A DNA stretch of 64,000 bases from Candidatus Izemoplasmatales bacterium (GCA_028691315.1 JAQUZN010000001.1:182078-246077); one strand, 5' to 3'; numbered from the stretch's first letter, positions 34,238 to 42,917 are shown. The notes: generated by a model not told the origin, from the sequence alone. Translations and numbers: made by a program.

Positions 34238-34280
34238 ACCAAGGGAGAAGTGGTTTCACTCCCTTGGTTTTTATTTTTTA
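34238..34280 (+). terminator. Terminator of the 53-residue gene
   Basis: A perfect 10-bp stem, ACCAAGGGAG with CTCCCTTGGT, is followed by TTTTATTTTTT. Confidence 0.9.
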
Positions 34281-34287
34281 TTAAAAT

Positions 34288-34325
34288 AAGTGCTAGTATC
34301 CTATTTAGATACTAGCACGTTTCTT
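34288..34325 (-). terminator. Terminator of the minus-strand virion gene
   Basis: A perfect 11-bp stem, GTGCTAGTATC with GATACTAGCAC, sits just beyond the minus-strand stop at 34327; T-rich sequence follows on the minus strand. Confidence 0.8.
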
Positions 34326-34326
34326 T

Positions 34327-35175
34327 TTAAAAATATAAATCATAAATAATATCCCAGCCCTTAGTTTCATCAATTAAAGATTCATTTGGGAAATTATATT
34401 TTGTCATAGGACGAATTCCTTGATAGAATGTAAATCCATTAATACTCTTAGGATAAGCAGTTAATAATGATATTGTATTAATTTTTGCACTATTAATACC
34501 GGTAGTCTGTTTAAAGTAATCTCTACAATCTTCTGGTTCTATTGACATCTTCATCTGCACAAAGACTTCACCACCCATATTGTTATCTGTATTATATAGA
34601 TTCTCATCCATATTAGTACCATCTAGATATTGAATATGTAATTCTGGATTCGTATTGAAAGCTTTAAAATAATAAGCGGCTCTACTACTAGCTGTAATCG
34701 CTTTTCTTCCATAATAGATTTGTCTTAATTCAGAAGATAAATCAGCGGTCGTTGGTTGATAACGAAATGGAACTAAACTAGATGGATTGATCCATTTTGT
34801 ATAATCGACGTCATACACTTGACTGTTTTCTATCCCACAACCATCGGTTCCCACTGCAAATAAACAGATAGAAGAATTAATCTCTTCTGTTGTTGTTAAA
34901 GATTGAATAGAATCTAACCCTAAGGTATCATTATACGATGGTGTGATAATATTAGGAACTAGATTAGGAAAGAATTTTCTTGCCGCCAGAATAGATCCTG
35001 GAACAATTACTTTATTATCCCCTTCATCTATTAAATCATCATTATGATGAATCCCTTCAAATAATAATTTTCCTGTTTGTTTTGAGTATATCTGTACATG
35101 ACCACGTTTTATCAATTTACCAGAATCTTTTACATTTTGGATATCTGTAAATTTTAAACTTCGTCTATTGCTCAT
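34327..35175 (-). CDS. Virion structural protein, probably tail or baseplate, 282 aa
   Basis: AAGGAG is spaced 10 nt from the ATG at 35175; a frame start at 35196 exists but has no site. The protein has a strand-rich layout with a SICLFAVGTDGCG motif (about residue 102), which I associate with virion proteins of large Firmicutes phages, and a TSSRAAYYFKAF-type segment. It is a lone minus-strand gene between plus-strand units, like the other structural islands. Exact role unknown. Confidence 0.62.
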   Translation of the reverse strand: MSNRRSLKFTDIQNVKDSGKLIKRGHVQIYSKQTGKLLFEGIHHNDDLIDEGDNKVIVPGSILAARKFFPNLVPNIITPSYNDTLGLDSIQSLTTTEEINSSICLFAVGTDGCGIENSQVYDVDYTKWINPSSLVPFRYQPTTADLSSELRQIYYGRKAITASSRAAYYFKAFNTNPELHIQYLDGTNMDENLYNTDNNMGGEVFVQMKMSIEPEDCRDYFKQTTGINSAKINTISLLTAYPKSINGFTFYQGIRPMTKYNFPNESLIDETKGWDIIYDLYF

Positions 35176-35288
35176 AGTTACGACTCTCCTTATCATTTAA
35201 GATTAATTATTTATATGTATGAGGTATCAGCTTATGAATCACATACAGCAACATCATAGTAATGTATATTCTTGAGAGGTGAGAACAC

Positions 35289-36521
35289 ATGAAAAGAAAA
35301 TCGAAAGAAATTACGAATCCAAAAGAAATAGAGTTAATCGTAAATATAAAAGAAGAAGATATCACTACTTCTTTTATCATGGAAATGTTTGGTAAATTCG
35401 ATAATGAACCAAGATATCACCCTTATGATTTAATCAAAATACCGAAAGATTCTTACGGTCCTGATAAGAAAAAGAATAAAGAGTCATTTATCACCACAAT
35501 TGGTTTATGGATCTTTAATAAGTATTTTATAGAAAAAGATTTATTCCATATCTTTCAATATATCACAGAGACAGTTGATGATGGTTTATTTGGAAAGATT
35601 AATAAGCAATTGTCTTACGCACTTAATGAGAATAGAATCACCGTTGATCAACTAAAAACGTATTTAAAGAAGACTCAGAAGTGTATGCCATACGTACATA
35701 TTTTTTCTCCGAATCATACAGAGAAGATGTTAACGATTACAGAAGTAGTGAATAAGAAAAAAGATGAATTGATAACAAAATATAAAGATGAAATAGAAGC
35801 TGGTAATGAAGTAATCGGTGAAAAGATTGAAAAAGAATTGCTCGATTATGCAGTTGAGCAATTGGGAGATGATCCATCTATGGATTTATTTTTGTCTGGA
35901 GCTAGAGGATCTCTTGGAAATAACTTCAAAAACATGTTTGTTATGAAAGGGGTTATCGCAGATCCTGATCCTAATGCGAAACAAAAATACCATATTGCTA
36001 CATCAAACTATATGGATGGAATCAAACCAGAAGAATTTACCTTATTTGCAAATTCATTAGCAGCTGGACCTTATTCTCGATCAAATAAAACGGCTGAAGG
36101 TGGATATCTAGAGAAACTGTTTTTAGCCGCTTTACAGCATTTGGTATTAGATGAAGACTCGAATTCGGACTGTGGGACAACTGGTTATATTGAAGTATTA
36201 CTTGATAAGAAAAATATAGAAGAATTTATGTATTGTTTTGTGATTGAACGAGGAGGAAAGCTTGTAGAAATCACTTCTGAAAATATGAATAACTATATTG
36301 GTAAAAAGGTAAAAATGAGATATATCACAATGTGTAAATCTAAGACCGGAATTTGTAGTCGATGTGCTGGTACACTGTATTACCGTACAGGTAAAACGAA
36401 TATCGGTACAGCAACTACGAAGATTCCATCTACATTAAAAAATATCTCTATGAAAGCGTTCCACGATAGTGTGCAACGATTAACCGAAATGGATATTGAT
36501 CGTGCATTTAATATAGATTAA
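35289..36521 (+). CDS. Phage RNA polymerase beta-prime subunit, C-terminal part (bridge helix to trigger loop)
   Basis: The 410-residue protein carries the moving part of the RNA polymerase active site. SGARGSLGNN (about residue 202) begins the bridge helix. SNYMDGIKPEEF...TAEGGYLEK follows the bacterial order, then DCGT, and the CKSKTGICSRC zinc-binding block near 347-357. A MKAFHDS segment matches the trigger helix MRTFHIGG, with Arg replaced by Lys and the catalytic-type His kept. The protein ends 16 residues later, so the jaw and clamp region of beta-prime is missing here. The N-terminal part lies downstream at 37832, in reverse gene order. GAGAGG precedes the start. Confidence 0.92.
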   Translation: MKRKSKEITNPKEIELIVNIKEEDITTSFIMEMFGKFDNEPRYHPYDLIKIPKDSYGPDKKKNKESFITTIGLWIFNKYFIEKDLFHIFQYITETVDDGLFGKINKQLSYALNENRITVDQLKTYLKKTQKCMPYVHIFSPNHTEKMLTITEVVNKKKDELITKYKDEIEAGNEVIGEKIEKELLDYAVEQLGDDPSMDLFLSGARGSLGNNFKNMFVMKGVIADPDPNAKQKYHIATSNYMDGIKPEEFTLFANSLAAGPYSRSNKTAEGGYLEKLFLAALQHLVLDEDSNSDCGTTGYIEVLLDKKNIEEFMYCFVIERGGKLVEITSENMNNYIGKKVKMRYITMCKSKTGICSRCAGTLYYRTGKTNIGTATTKIPSTLKNISMKAFHDSVQRLTEMDIDRAFNID

Positions 36522-36552
36522 CACTTATAAAAATTAGGAGGTATAAAAACCA

Positions 36553-36996
36553 ATGGCAAAGAAAGTGTTTGATATTAACCCATTTACTGGCAAGAAAGAT
36601 AAACCTTATCAAGTAGAAGGAAAAAAAGTAGATGTGAAATATGTCTATCTGAATGAACCTGGAATCCCAAAGAATACATATGTTATTTCTAGTAAGGGTG
36701 AGGTATGGAAGAAAGCAAAAGATAGAAACGGTGAAGACGTAGTAGAGAAGCTTAAAATCACTATATTAAAAACTGGCTATCGAGTATTCTACATCCGTGA
36801 CACTACTGGCGATCGATTGAAACTTTTATGTCATCGTTACGTTGCTAAGTATTTTGTTAAGCAGACAAAAGATGATATTAAGAATGAAAGATTCATAGTA
36901 GTTTTTAAAGACGGTAAGAAAGCTAGGATTGTACCAGAGAATCTGGTATGGACTAGCAGAGCAGAAGTTATGAACGAATGGGTTCATAAAAAATAA
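36553..36996 (+). CDS. NUMOD4/HNH-like DNA-binding protein, catalytic motif degenerate, 147 aa
   Basis: The pattern YVISSKGEVW...LKTGYRVFYIRD...CHRYVAKYFV resembles the NUMOD4 motif plus the start of an HNH homing endonuclease (GY-x-x-V, HRLVAxAF). The usual H-x-D-G-N-x-x-N block is replaced by FKDGKKARIVPENLVWTSRAEV, so the catalytic His/Asn look lost while the NLxWxT ending survives. It lies between the two beta-prime genes, 31 nt after the C-part. It may be a remnant of, or a repurposed partner for, the group I intron in the N part; that link is inference. Confidence 0.65.
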   Translation: MAKKVFDINPFTGKKDKPYQVEGKKVDVKYVYLNEPGIPKNTYVISSKGEVWKKAKDRNGEDVVEKLKITILKTGYRVFYIRDTTGDRLKLLCHRYVAKYFVKQTKDDIKNERFIVVFKDGKKARIVPENLVWTSRAEVMNEWVHKK

Positions 36997-37005
36997 TAAA
37001 ATAAG

Positions 37006-37042
37006 ATCCAAGTATGTAGTTAGTTGCATACTTGGGTTTTAA
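37006..37042 (+). terminator. Terminator after the NUMOD/HNH-like gene
   Basis: A 9-bp stem, CCAAGTATG with CATACTTGG, is followed by GTTTTAAT. Confidence 0.75.
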
Positions 37043-37056
37043 TATTCGATTGGTTG

Positions 37057-37067
37057 ATATATTATAG
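37057..37067 (+). promoter_or_regulatory. TATATTATAG candidate phage promoter
   Basis: ATATATTATAG lies 15 nt after a terminator and 37 nt before the start at 37104. Confidence 0.45.
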
Positions 37068-37103
37068 TATAGAGACAATAAATTATATATAGGAGGAAGA
37101 AGT

Positions 37104-37697
37104 ATGTATAGAAAGGGTTTATATTTTCAAATTAGAAATACCGTGATTATCCCATTACATGATATTGGTCTTTTTGAGCATATTGAATATTTGTTTGAAT
37201 ACACTGAAATCATTGATAATCTCAATCGTAGTGAAAATGTAAATAAGATTCATGTTTTTATTAATATGAGCGAGGAATGTGAGAATTGCTTAAAAGAAGC
37301 GAGATGTTTTAAAAGTAAATTTTTCCGACATTTTATGCATTTTTTGCAAACATTGGATGACTTTGCAGAGGCGGGTAATAAAAGAGCTACGATCCACTAT
37401 TATCGTTATGATAAAAAGCATTTCAGTTTCAAACTTTTAAAGAACGAATTTCATAATCTGAAATTTGAAGGTAGCAGATATGTTTTGTTTTCTGTTGATG
37501 GATTGACTATATGTAAAGGAAATAATTTGGACATATCGTATCGATATTACACCCATTTAGATGGAATAAAGGGGATGAGTATATCTGTCAATGATATTTC
37601 ATATGATGCTTCTATCATATCTGATAAATCAAACGTGTGTCGAAAGGTTAATGAAAGACCGATCAATAAAATAGTTTCAAAAATAAATAACATTTAG
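37104..37697 (+). CDS. Hypothetical protein, 197 aa
   Basis: AGGAGG precedes the start. The product is mixed alpha/beta with a CENCLKEARC pair of cysteine motifs near residues 58-68 and basic patches; no family recognised. It lies between the NUMOD/HNH-like gene and the beta-prime N part and has its own promoter box. Function unknown. Confidence 0.72.
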   Translation: MYRKGLYFQIRNTVIIPLHDIGLFEHIEYLFEYTEIIDNLNRSENVNKIHVFINMSEECENCLKEARCFKSKFFRHFMHFLQTLDDFAEAGNKRATIHYYRYDKKHFSFKLLKNEFHNLKFEGSRYVLFSVDGLTICKGNNLDISYRYYTHLDGIKGMSISVNDISYDASIISDKSNVCRKVNERPINKIVSKINNI

Positions 37698-37788
37698 AAA
37701 GGGTGATTATCGATATCTTATATTTAAAAGGGGATGAGTGATTAATACACTTCTAATAAGCTAATAACGTACAATTAAATGCTAGATT

Positions 37789-37799
37789 ACATATTATAT
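37789..37799 (+). promoter_or_regulatory. CATATTATAT candidate promoter before beta-prime N
   Basis: ACATATTATAT lies 33 nt before the start at 37832 inside a TTACATA/TATGTAA hairpin. It is a variant of the TATATTATA box and weaker than the others. Confidence 0.3.
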
Positions 37800-37831
37800 A
37801 TGTAATACAAGAAAGGAGATAAAGGTGTTAT

Positions 37832-39124
37832 ATGGGAGAATTAAAGAATGGATCTATTAATCTTTCTTATCCAAGAAGTGATGAATTTGAGGTAATGACT
37901 CGATTAGCGATCTTGGATTTTGACAAAGAGAGAAAGAAAGATCTCATGGAAAATCGGGGGTTTATTATCTCGGATTTTAAAGGGATTAAAAAGGACCTAA
38001 AAGATGAAAACAGTATCTTCAGCAAGAGATATGGACAAACGTTAAAAGATTTGAATCCTTCCGCAGATCGCTATAAATGTGATTGTGGATTCACGAAATC
38101 TCGGATCAATTTCAATACGGAATGCCCATTATGCGGAACCAAAGTGAAGTATGTAGATGATGATTTCTCATACTTCGGATGGATTTTACTAAAGCATGAT
38201 CATGTGATACATCCATTAATGTATCGAAAGATCGAATCTCTAATTGGTAAACGAGATTTTGAAAATATTATGACATATTATCGAGAAGAAAATGTGGATG
38301 GTATTATTCAAGAATGGCAACAAGTAGATCCCAATGAACCATTCAAGTTTTATGGGATGAAACTGTTTGAAGAACACTTTGATACAATATTAGAATATTA
38401 TGTGAATAAAAGACCGACAAAGAAAGATCTTTATCATCATATTATAGCAAATAAAGAAAAAGTGTTTACAAATTCCATCCCAGTTTTTACAACACTATTA
38501 AGACCTTTTGATATTGAGAATAATGCTTTCTATCATGAAGAGAGTAATCCCAAATTCAATATCATTAATCGTAATGCAACAAAACTCAATAATCGAGTTT
38601 ATTTGCAAATGGAAAATAGTGAGAAAATTGGTGCAGATCTTTTAAGAGAAATGCAAACCACTATGATGGAATTATATGAATATATCACGAAAATATTAAC
38701 TGGTAAGAAAGGTAATATTAGACAGTTATTTGGTGGTCGATATAATTTCTCATCAAGATGTGTTATCATTGGTGATAATAAACTTAGAATCGATCAGATT
38801 AAATTGCCATATAAATGTCTCATCGTATGGTTAGAACCACAGATTAAAAATATACTAGTTAAGTCATACAATATGAATTATAATCAAGCAGAAGAAATTG
38901 TATTTAAAGCAAGAGTAAAACCTGATATGACAGTTGTAAATATTATTAATAGTATTATAGCTTCTCATAAAGAAGGATTACCAGTATTAGTAAATCGCAA
39001 TCCTTCTATTAATTACTCTTCAATTTTACAAATGTTCTGTATAGGAATGAATGATGATTTAGAATCTGATTATACAATGAGTTTACCACTACAAGTATTA
39101 CGTGGGTTTGGTGCGGACTTTGAT
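37832..39124 (+). CDS. Phage RNA polymerase beta-prime N-terminal part, exon 1
   Basis: Residues 1-431 of the beta-prime N part. A zinc-ribbon pair, YKCDCGF (near 82) and CPLCG (near 98), matches the bacterial beta-prime zinc finger. GKKGNIRQLFGGRYNFSSR matches the clamp helix and lid segment. VNRNPSINYS matches LNRAPTLH. GFGADFD ends the exon. Unspliced, the frame continues only to CMM and stops at 39136, cutting the catalytic NADFDGD motif after DFD. Joining to 39699 restores GADFDGDV in frame. AAGGAG precedes the start. A gene that ends in its active site is explained by the intron, not by truncation. Confidence 0.93.
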
Positions 39125-39698
39125 TGCATGATGTAAGGGGTGTGTGGGAACACTACCCTAATAAAACAATATAGCCGTCCACTTATTATGGTGACATAGT
39201 GAGTGCATCCTCTTTAATTGCTGGAACTGGCTAAAGCTTCAAATACTACAACGCGATCTGTGAAGATGAGCGTGAATGTTGTCGAAAGACAGAAATAAAT
39301 TTGGAGATGGGATATGGTGAAATAAAAGCTCTATCATAGATAGAGTCCTAAGTCCTGTAAACAATGTTCAATCAGCAGCGAATTAACTTTTGAAATAAAG
39401 TTAAACGTTCAACGACTATCGAAAGCTATAAATCCATAAGAGCTAATATACATTATATATTATTAGCGGGGTTGAAAATAAGGTATAGATAACTATACAC
39501 GAAGCGAGTAGAGTAGAGCCTTAGGGTTAAAAGGTAGGCATCCGCAAGTAAGTCCTTTAAATCGAAATGGGAGGCATCTCTAATTCTAATGACAATATGA
39601 AGAGAGATGAAGATATAGTCTAGACTTATAAGTAACACTTATAGTGCCTAAATAATTAGGCAAGTACCTTATTATACCTGATAAGGTGCTCTTACATG
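39125..39698 (+). ncRNA. Group I self-splicing intron in the beta-prime active-site codons
   Basis: The 574-nt intron follows a T and ends in G, as group I introns do. Core elements are visible: P/Q-like TAATTGCTGGAACTGGCTAA (39215-39234), R GTTCAACGACTA (39407-39418) and S AAGATATAGTC (39610-39620), where GACTA and TAGTC can form P7. A P1 helix between the exon end and GTAAGGGG can be drawn with a mismatch. No homing endonuclease gene lies inside. Exact joining of DFD to GDV and the core motifs make the call strong. Subgroup IA2-like is a tentative impression. Confidence 0.92.
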
Positions 39699-39959
39699 GG
39701 TGATGTATTAAATATTCTTTATATTATTAATAAAGCTTTCTTTAAGAAAGCTAATTTAGTATTAAATCCAAAAAATAGTATGCATATTTCTAAGAATGAT
39801 GGTAGATTTGAGGATTCTACTTCTCATCAAAGAGATACTGTCATCAATATGTGTACTTTTATGAGATTAGGAAGAAAATATCAAACTCAAGATGAACTTG
39901 AGAGAAAGAAACAATTAATGGAGAAAAGAAATCGAATGATTATGAATGGGGAACTATGA
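39699..39959 (+). CDS. Phage RNA polymerase beta-prime N-terminal part, exon 2
   Basis: Exon 2 encodes GDVLNILYIINKAFFKKANL and NPKNSMHIS, which continue the bacterial GDQMAVHVPLS...NPxNG order after NADFD. The catalytic Asp triad D-F-D-G-D is thereby completed. The 86-residue exon ends in a charged helix. An ATG at 39696 is inside the intron end and should not be used as a start; there is no ribosome binding site. The TGA overlaps the ATG of the next gene. Confidence 0.9.
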   Translation, partial: GDVLNILYIINKAFFKKANLVLNPKNSMHISKNDGRFEDSTSHQRDTVINMCTFMRLGRKYQTQDELERKKQLMEKRNRMIMNGEL

Positions 39960-40189
39960 CAATGATACTTAAATTAATAATCATAGGAGCTATCTCTATA
40001 TGGGTAGGAATTACAGTAAGAAATATTATTGATTATATTTATTTTAGATATCAAATGTTAAAAGGTGATGAAATTACTGCGGAAGATTTGCAAGAGTATG
40101 TGAGGAAATCTGATCAAATATGGGTACAATTTATTATGGTATCCATAGCTTTTGCGATTCTGGTTTTTACTGGTAGTATATTTCATTGA
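39956..40189 (+). CDS. Small membrane protein, two predicted helices, 77 aa
   Basis: Two hydrophobic segments, LIIIGAISIWVGITV (about residues 7-21) and FIMVSIAFAILVFTG (about 59-73), flank a charged loop. The ATG overlaps the TGA of beta-prime exon 2 (ATGA), so it is translationally coupled. It is short enough to be a holin or membrane anchor, but no such family is recognised. A terminator follows. Confidence 0.68.
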   Translation: MTMILKLIIIGAISIWVGITVRNIIDYIYFRYQMLKGDEITAEDLQEYVRKSDQIWVQFIMVSIAFAILVFTGSIFH

Positions 40190-40198
40190 TGTAATAAG

Positions 40199-40245
40199 AA
40201 TACCATATCCATATATCATTATGGATATGGTATTTATTTTTTGTC
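40199..40245 (+). terminator. Terminator of the beta-prime operon
   Basis: A perfect 15-bp stem, AATACCATATCCATA with TATGGATATGGTATT, is followed by TATTTTTTG. Confidence 0.9.
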
Positions 40246-40262
40246 TATTATGGGATATAGTT

Positions 40263-40273
40263 ACATATTATAA
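40263..40273 (+). promoter_or_regulatory. ATATTATAA candidate phage promoter
   Basis: ACATATTATAA lies 18 nt after a terminator and 46 nt before the ATG at 40319, with GATAAAAT following. Confidence 0.45.
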
Positions 40274-40318
40274 TCTTGATAAAATATATTAATGATAAAA
40301 TATTTAGGAGGAAGAAAA

Positions 40319-40588
40319 ATGGTAATTAATATTCTATTGGATGACAAAAAAGATATTGTTAAAATGGGAGAAATTTTAGAAGAGACCCATAACTCATTAG
40401 CAGGAAATAAGGATTATATCGATTCAAATATCGTATTAAGCGATAATTTTCCAGAAGAGGGAAATATCACATTATATCTCGATATAGATCAATGTAAAGA
40501 TTTGGAATATGTTCGTATGAAAGCAAAGGAAATGGTTGATCGATTCGTCGATACTTACAAAGCTAATAGTGAAAAGGAGAATAAGTAA
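40319..40588 (+). CDS. Hypothetical protein, 89 aa
   Basis: GGAGG is spaced for the ATG at 40319 (MVINILLDDKKDIVK), rather than the earlier frame start at 40292. The product is a small acidic alpha/beta protein. Its TAA overlaps the ATG of the phosphoesterase gene (TAATG), suggesting a joint role. Function unknown. Confidence 0.7.
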   Translation: MVINILLDDKKDIVKMGEILEETHNSLAGNKDYIDSNIVLSDNFPEEGNITLYLDIDQCKDLEYVRMKAKEMVDRFVDTYKANSEKENK

Positions 40589-41307
40589 TGAATTATTATA
40601 TTGCAGATTTACATTTTGGTCATGAGAATATTTTGAAATACGATAATCGACCATTTCAAAATATTCTTAAGCAAGATGATTATATTATTCGTAATTGGAA
40701 TAATGAAGTTAAAGAAGATGATGATGTTTATATTATCGGCGATATTAGCTTCTATAAAGCCGACCTTACGATAGAGCTGTTAGAATCTCTCAATGGTAGA
40801 AAACATCTCATTGTAGGGAACCATGATTCATCCCTTATTAAGAAAAAGAAAGTAAGAGCGTGTTTTGAAAGTATCGATGAATATAAAGAAATTAAAGATG
40901 GAGACATGCATGTTATTCTATGTCATTATCCGATTCCATTCTTTAAGAACTTTCAAAAGAAGAATTATGTTCATTTATATGGTCATTTACACAATCGTTC
41001 TTATGATGATAATATGATGAATCATATGATCACTTCTATTGAAGATCTTTATCAGAAACAACATAATATGCTTAATGTTGGTTGTATGCATGAATATATT
41101 GATTATACGCCAATTACATTAAAAAGAGCAATGATGTGTATTAAAAACAGAAGGGTTTCCGATAAATCTGCAAGATACATTTCCAATATGTCACAGAAAG
41201 AAATAGAAGAGTTTAGCGAGTCATTATCTAGGTCATTAAATGAATATGATCATGAATTAGACTTAGATCATATAATTAACGAAGTAATCGATGAAATATG
41301 TGAATAA
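40588..41307 (+). CDS. Calcineurin-like metallophosphoesterase, 239 aa
   Basis: The protein has the full metal-binding motif set in order: DLHFGH (D7, H9), GDIS (~51-54), GNHD (77-80), CHYPI (~111) and GHLH (~132). Such enzymes hydrolyse phosphoester bonds, often in nucleotides or cyclic nucleotides, using two metal ions. Substrate is not shown. It could act on a nucleic acid or on a host signalling nucleotide. The start overlaps the previous stop, and the next gene, a BCS1-like ATPase, follows after 28 nt. Confidence 0.85.
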   Translation: MNYYIADLHFGHENILKYDNRPFQNILKQDDYIIRNWNNEVKEDDDVYIIGDISFYKADLTIELLESLNGRKHLIVGNHDSSLIKKKKVRACFESIDEYKEIKDGDMHVILCHYPIPFFKNFQKKNYVHLYGHLHNRSYDDNMMNHMITSIEDLYQKQHNMLNVGCMHEYIDYTPITLKRAMMCIKNRRVSDKSARYISNMSQKEIEEFSESLSRSLNEYDHELDLDHIINEVIDEICE

Positions 41308-41335
41308 TATGAATATAGGAGGAATTACAAGCGAG

Positions 41336-42475
41336 ATGAATATAGATAATAATGCTAAAACACTTAAGCAAATGGCGATAGGTTTCGCATTTTCTTTAGG
41401 GACGGGTGTTGTTTATGATTTAATTAACACTGTTAAAACTATGAATGTGTCATTTATATATTTGGAAGATTACGATACTGATTATATCAATGCAAATAAA
41501 TTACTTTATAAAATGAATCCAACTATATACACAAAACATAGAAGAGTATATGCAGATAATAGTTATTACCAACTAAACGATGAAACATCTTACTTTATTA
41601 AATTAAAGAAAAATAACTATATGAAAATTGAAACTCATGGCGTGAAAGATAAGTCTAATGATTGGAAAAGACGTGGTATGAAAATATCGTTTTTCGGAAA
41701 GAATAAATATAAAAATAGAGAACTTTTTATGAGAAAAATATCAAAACTAACGAGTGATGATCGCACATTTATTGCTTGTGTTGGTGATGGTTATAGACTT
41801 AATTCTGAGGTTATTCGTCGTGATTTTGATAGTATAATCCTTCAAGATCATATAAAAAATAATATTGTAGATGGTTTAATGAATTGGAGTCGTAGTGAAA
41901 ACTGGTATAAATCTAATCGGTTGGTGTATAAAATTGGGGTTTTTCTATATGGGAAACCTGGGACTGGCAAATCATCAATCATCAGAGCGATCAGTGATAA
42001 ATTCAATAATGCACCAATATTTACTATCAACCAAAACAACATTTTGAGTTCTATAGATTCCATTCTCAAAATAAGAAAAGAATTAAGTGGGGTTATTATT
42101 GTCATTTTGGAAGATTTCGACATGTTTTTCAAAGATAGAAACTCAACCGACCCAGAAACAGAAATGCTGCAAAATAATAATCAAAATTTATTATTTCAAA
42201 TGTTAGATGGAGTTCATTCAACTGATAAAACCATCTATATTGCAACCACTAATCATAAAGAAAAGTTAGATCCGGCGTTAATCAGACCAGGACGTTTTGA
42301 CATTCAAGAGGAGTTAGACTATATAGATTATGAAGACTCCTTAAAATTTATGAAACTCTTTGGTTATGATAAGAAAGTATTGGATGCTTTAAATCTAGAA
42401 TTTCCAATACAACCATCTTATCTACAAAGTAAAGTAATGGAATATAGAACAAAGAGTCAATTAGCGACTACATAA
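41336..42475 (+). CDS. BCS1-like AAA ATPase, 379 aa
   Basis: AAA ATPases use ATP to remodel or translocate proteins. GKPGTGKS (about residue 206) is the Walker A, VILEDFD (about 257) the Walker B, and ATTNHKEKLDPALIRPGRFD holds the arginine region with high similarity to the BCS1/FtsH type. The N-terminal part has a hydrophobic segment near IGFAFSLGTGVVYDLI and a separate small domain, as in BCS1. GGAGG is placed for 41336; the frame opens at 41291. Phage BCS1-like proteins are uncommon, and the substrate is unknown. Confidence 0.78.
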   Translation: MNIDNNAKTLKQMAIGFAFSLGTGVVYDLINTVKTMNVSFIYLEDYDTDYINANKLLYKMNPTIYTKHRRVYADNSYYQLNDETSYFIKLKKNNYMKIETHGVKDKSNDWKRRGMKISFFGKNKYKNRELFMRKISKLTSDDRTFIACVGDGYRLNSEVIRRDFDSIILQDHIKNNIVDGLMNWSRSENWYKSNRLVYKIGVFLYGKPGTGKSSIIRAISDKFNNAPIFTINQNNILSSIDSILKIRKELSGVIIVILEDFDMFFKDRNSTDPETEMLQNNNQNLLFQMLDGVHSTDKTIYIATTNHKEKLDPALIRPGRFDIQEELDYIDYEDSLKFMKLFGYDKKVLDALNLEFPIQPSYLQSKVMEYRTKSQLATT

Positions 42476-42488
42476 GGAGGAATTACCA

Positions 42489-42872
42489 ATGACATTCACG
42501 TTTTGTGGAGATATTAAAAAGTTTCTAACGGAAATGGTGAAGTATGAGATCGCTTTAATAGAAGATGGACATAATGTTTTCTTGCCAGCAATGTCTATTA
42601 AAGATGATCTTAGTAATCGAAATGCAAAGCTAGATATCAATCTTTCTCGTAATCATATGAAAAAGATTACTGTTAGTGATGCGATTGTTATTTTTGTATC
42701 TGATGATTCTGCGATTGGAGATAAATCATGCATTGATATGCTGAAAGCTGTAGAGCATCATAAAAAGATATTCTTTACTAAGAATATTACACCTGATATG
42801 AAACAAATGGATATTAAAGGGTGTATCATTTATGAATACATAGCAAATGAGAAACCATCAGAACAAAGATAA
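42489..42872 (+). CDS. Nucleoside 2-deoxyribosyltransferase-like protein, 127 aa
   Basis: The N-terminal FTFCGDIKKF...L-x-x-x-G-x-x-VFLPAM and the later TVSDAIVIFVSDDSAIGDKSCIDMLKAVEHHKKI are the family's Rossmann-like pattern (SD-x-V, G-x-x-S-x-x-ID-x-L-x-A). Family enzymes exchange bases of deoxynucleosides. The usual catalytic Glu in the E-I-x-Y-A helix is replaced by Asp (CIDML). The gene follows the AAA ATPase with a 13-nt gap and its own GGAGG. A nucleotide-metabolism or signalling role is plausible. Confidence 0.7.
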   Translation: MTFTFCGDIKKFLTEMVKYEIALIEDGHNVFLPAMSIKDDLSNRNAKLDINLSRNHMKKITVSDAIVIFVSDDSAIGDKSCIDMLKAVEHHKKIFFTKNITPDMKQMDIKGCIIYEYIANEKPSEQR

Positions 42873-42878
42873 CGTAAT

Positions 42879-42917
42879 AAGGAGACTAGGTTTATTCTTA
42901 GTCTCCTTTATTTTTTG
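42879..42917 (+). terminator. Terminator
   Basis: A perfect 10-bp stem, AAGGAGACTA with TAGTCTCCTT, is followed by TATTTTTTG. Confidence 0.88.

Noticed and set aside
37832..39136. Truncated beta-prime gene ending in CMM
   Set aside because: The stop is inside an intron; the catalytic motif is completed by exon 2 after splicing.
39453..39638. Minus-strand ORF inside the intron as a homing endonuclease
   Set aside because: 61 residues with no LAGLIDADG, GIY-YIG or HNH motif and no ribosome binding site.
39125..39698. Group II intron
   Set aside because: The 5' end is not GUGYG and the 3' end is not AY; the core elements are those of group I introns.
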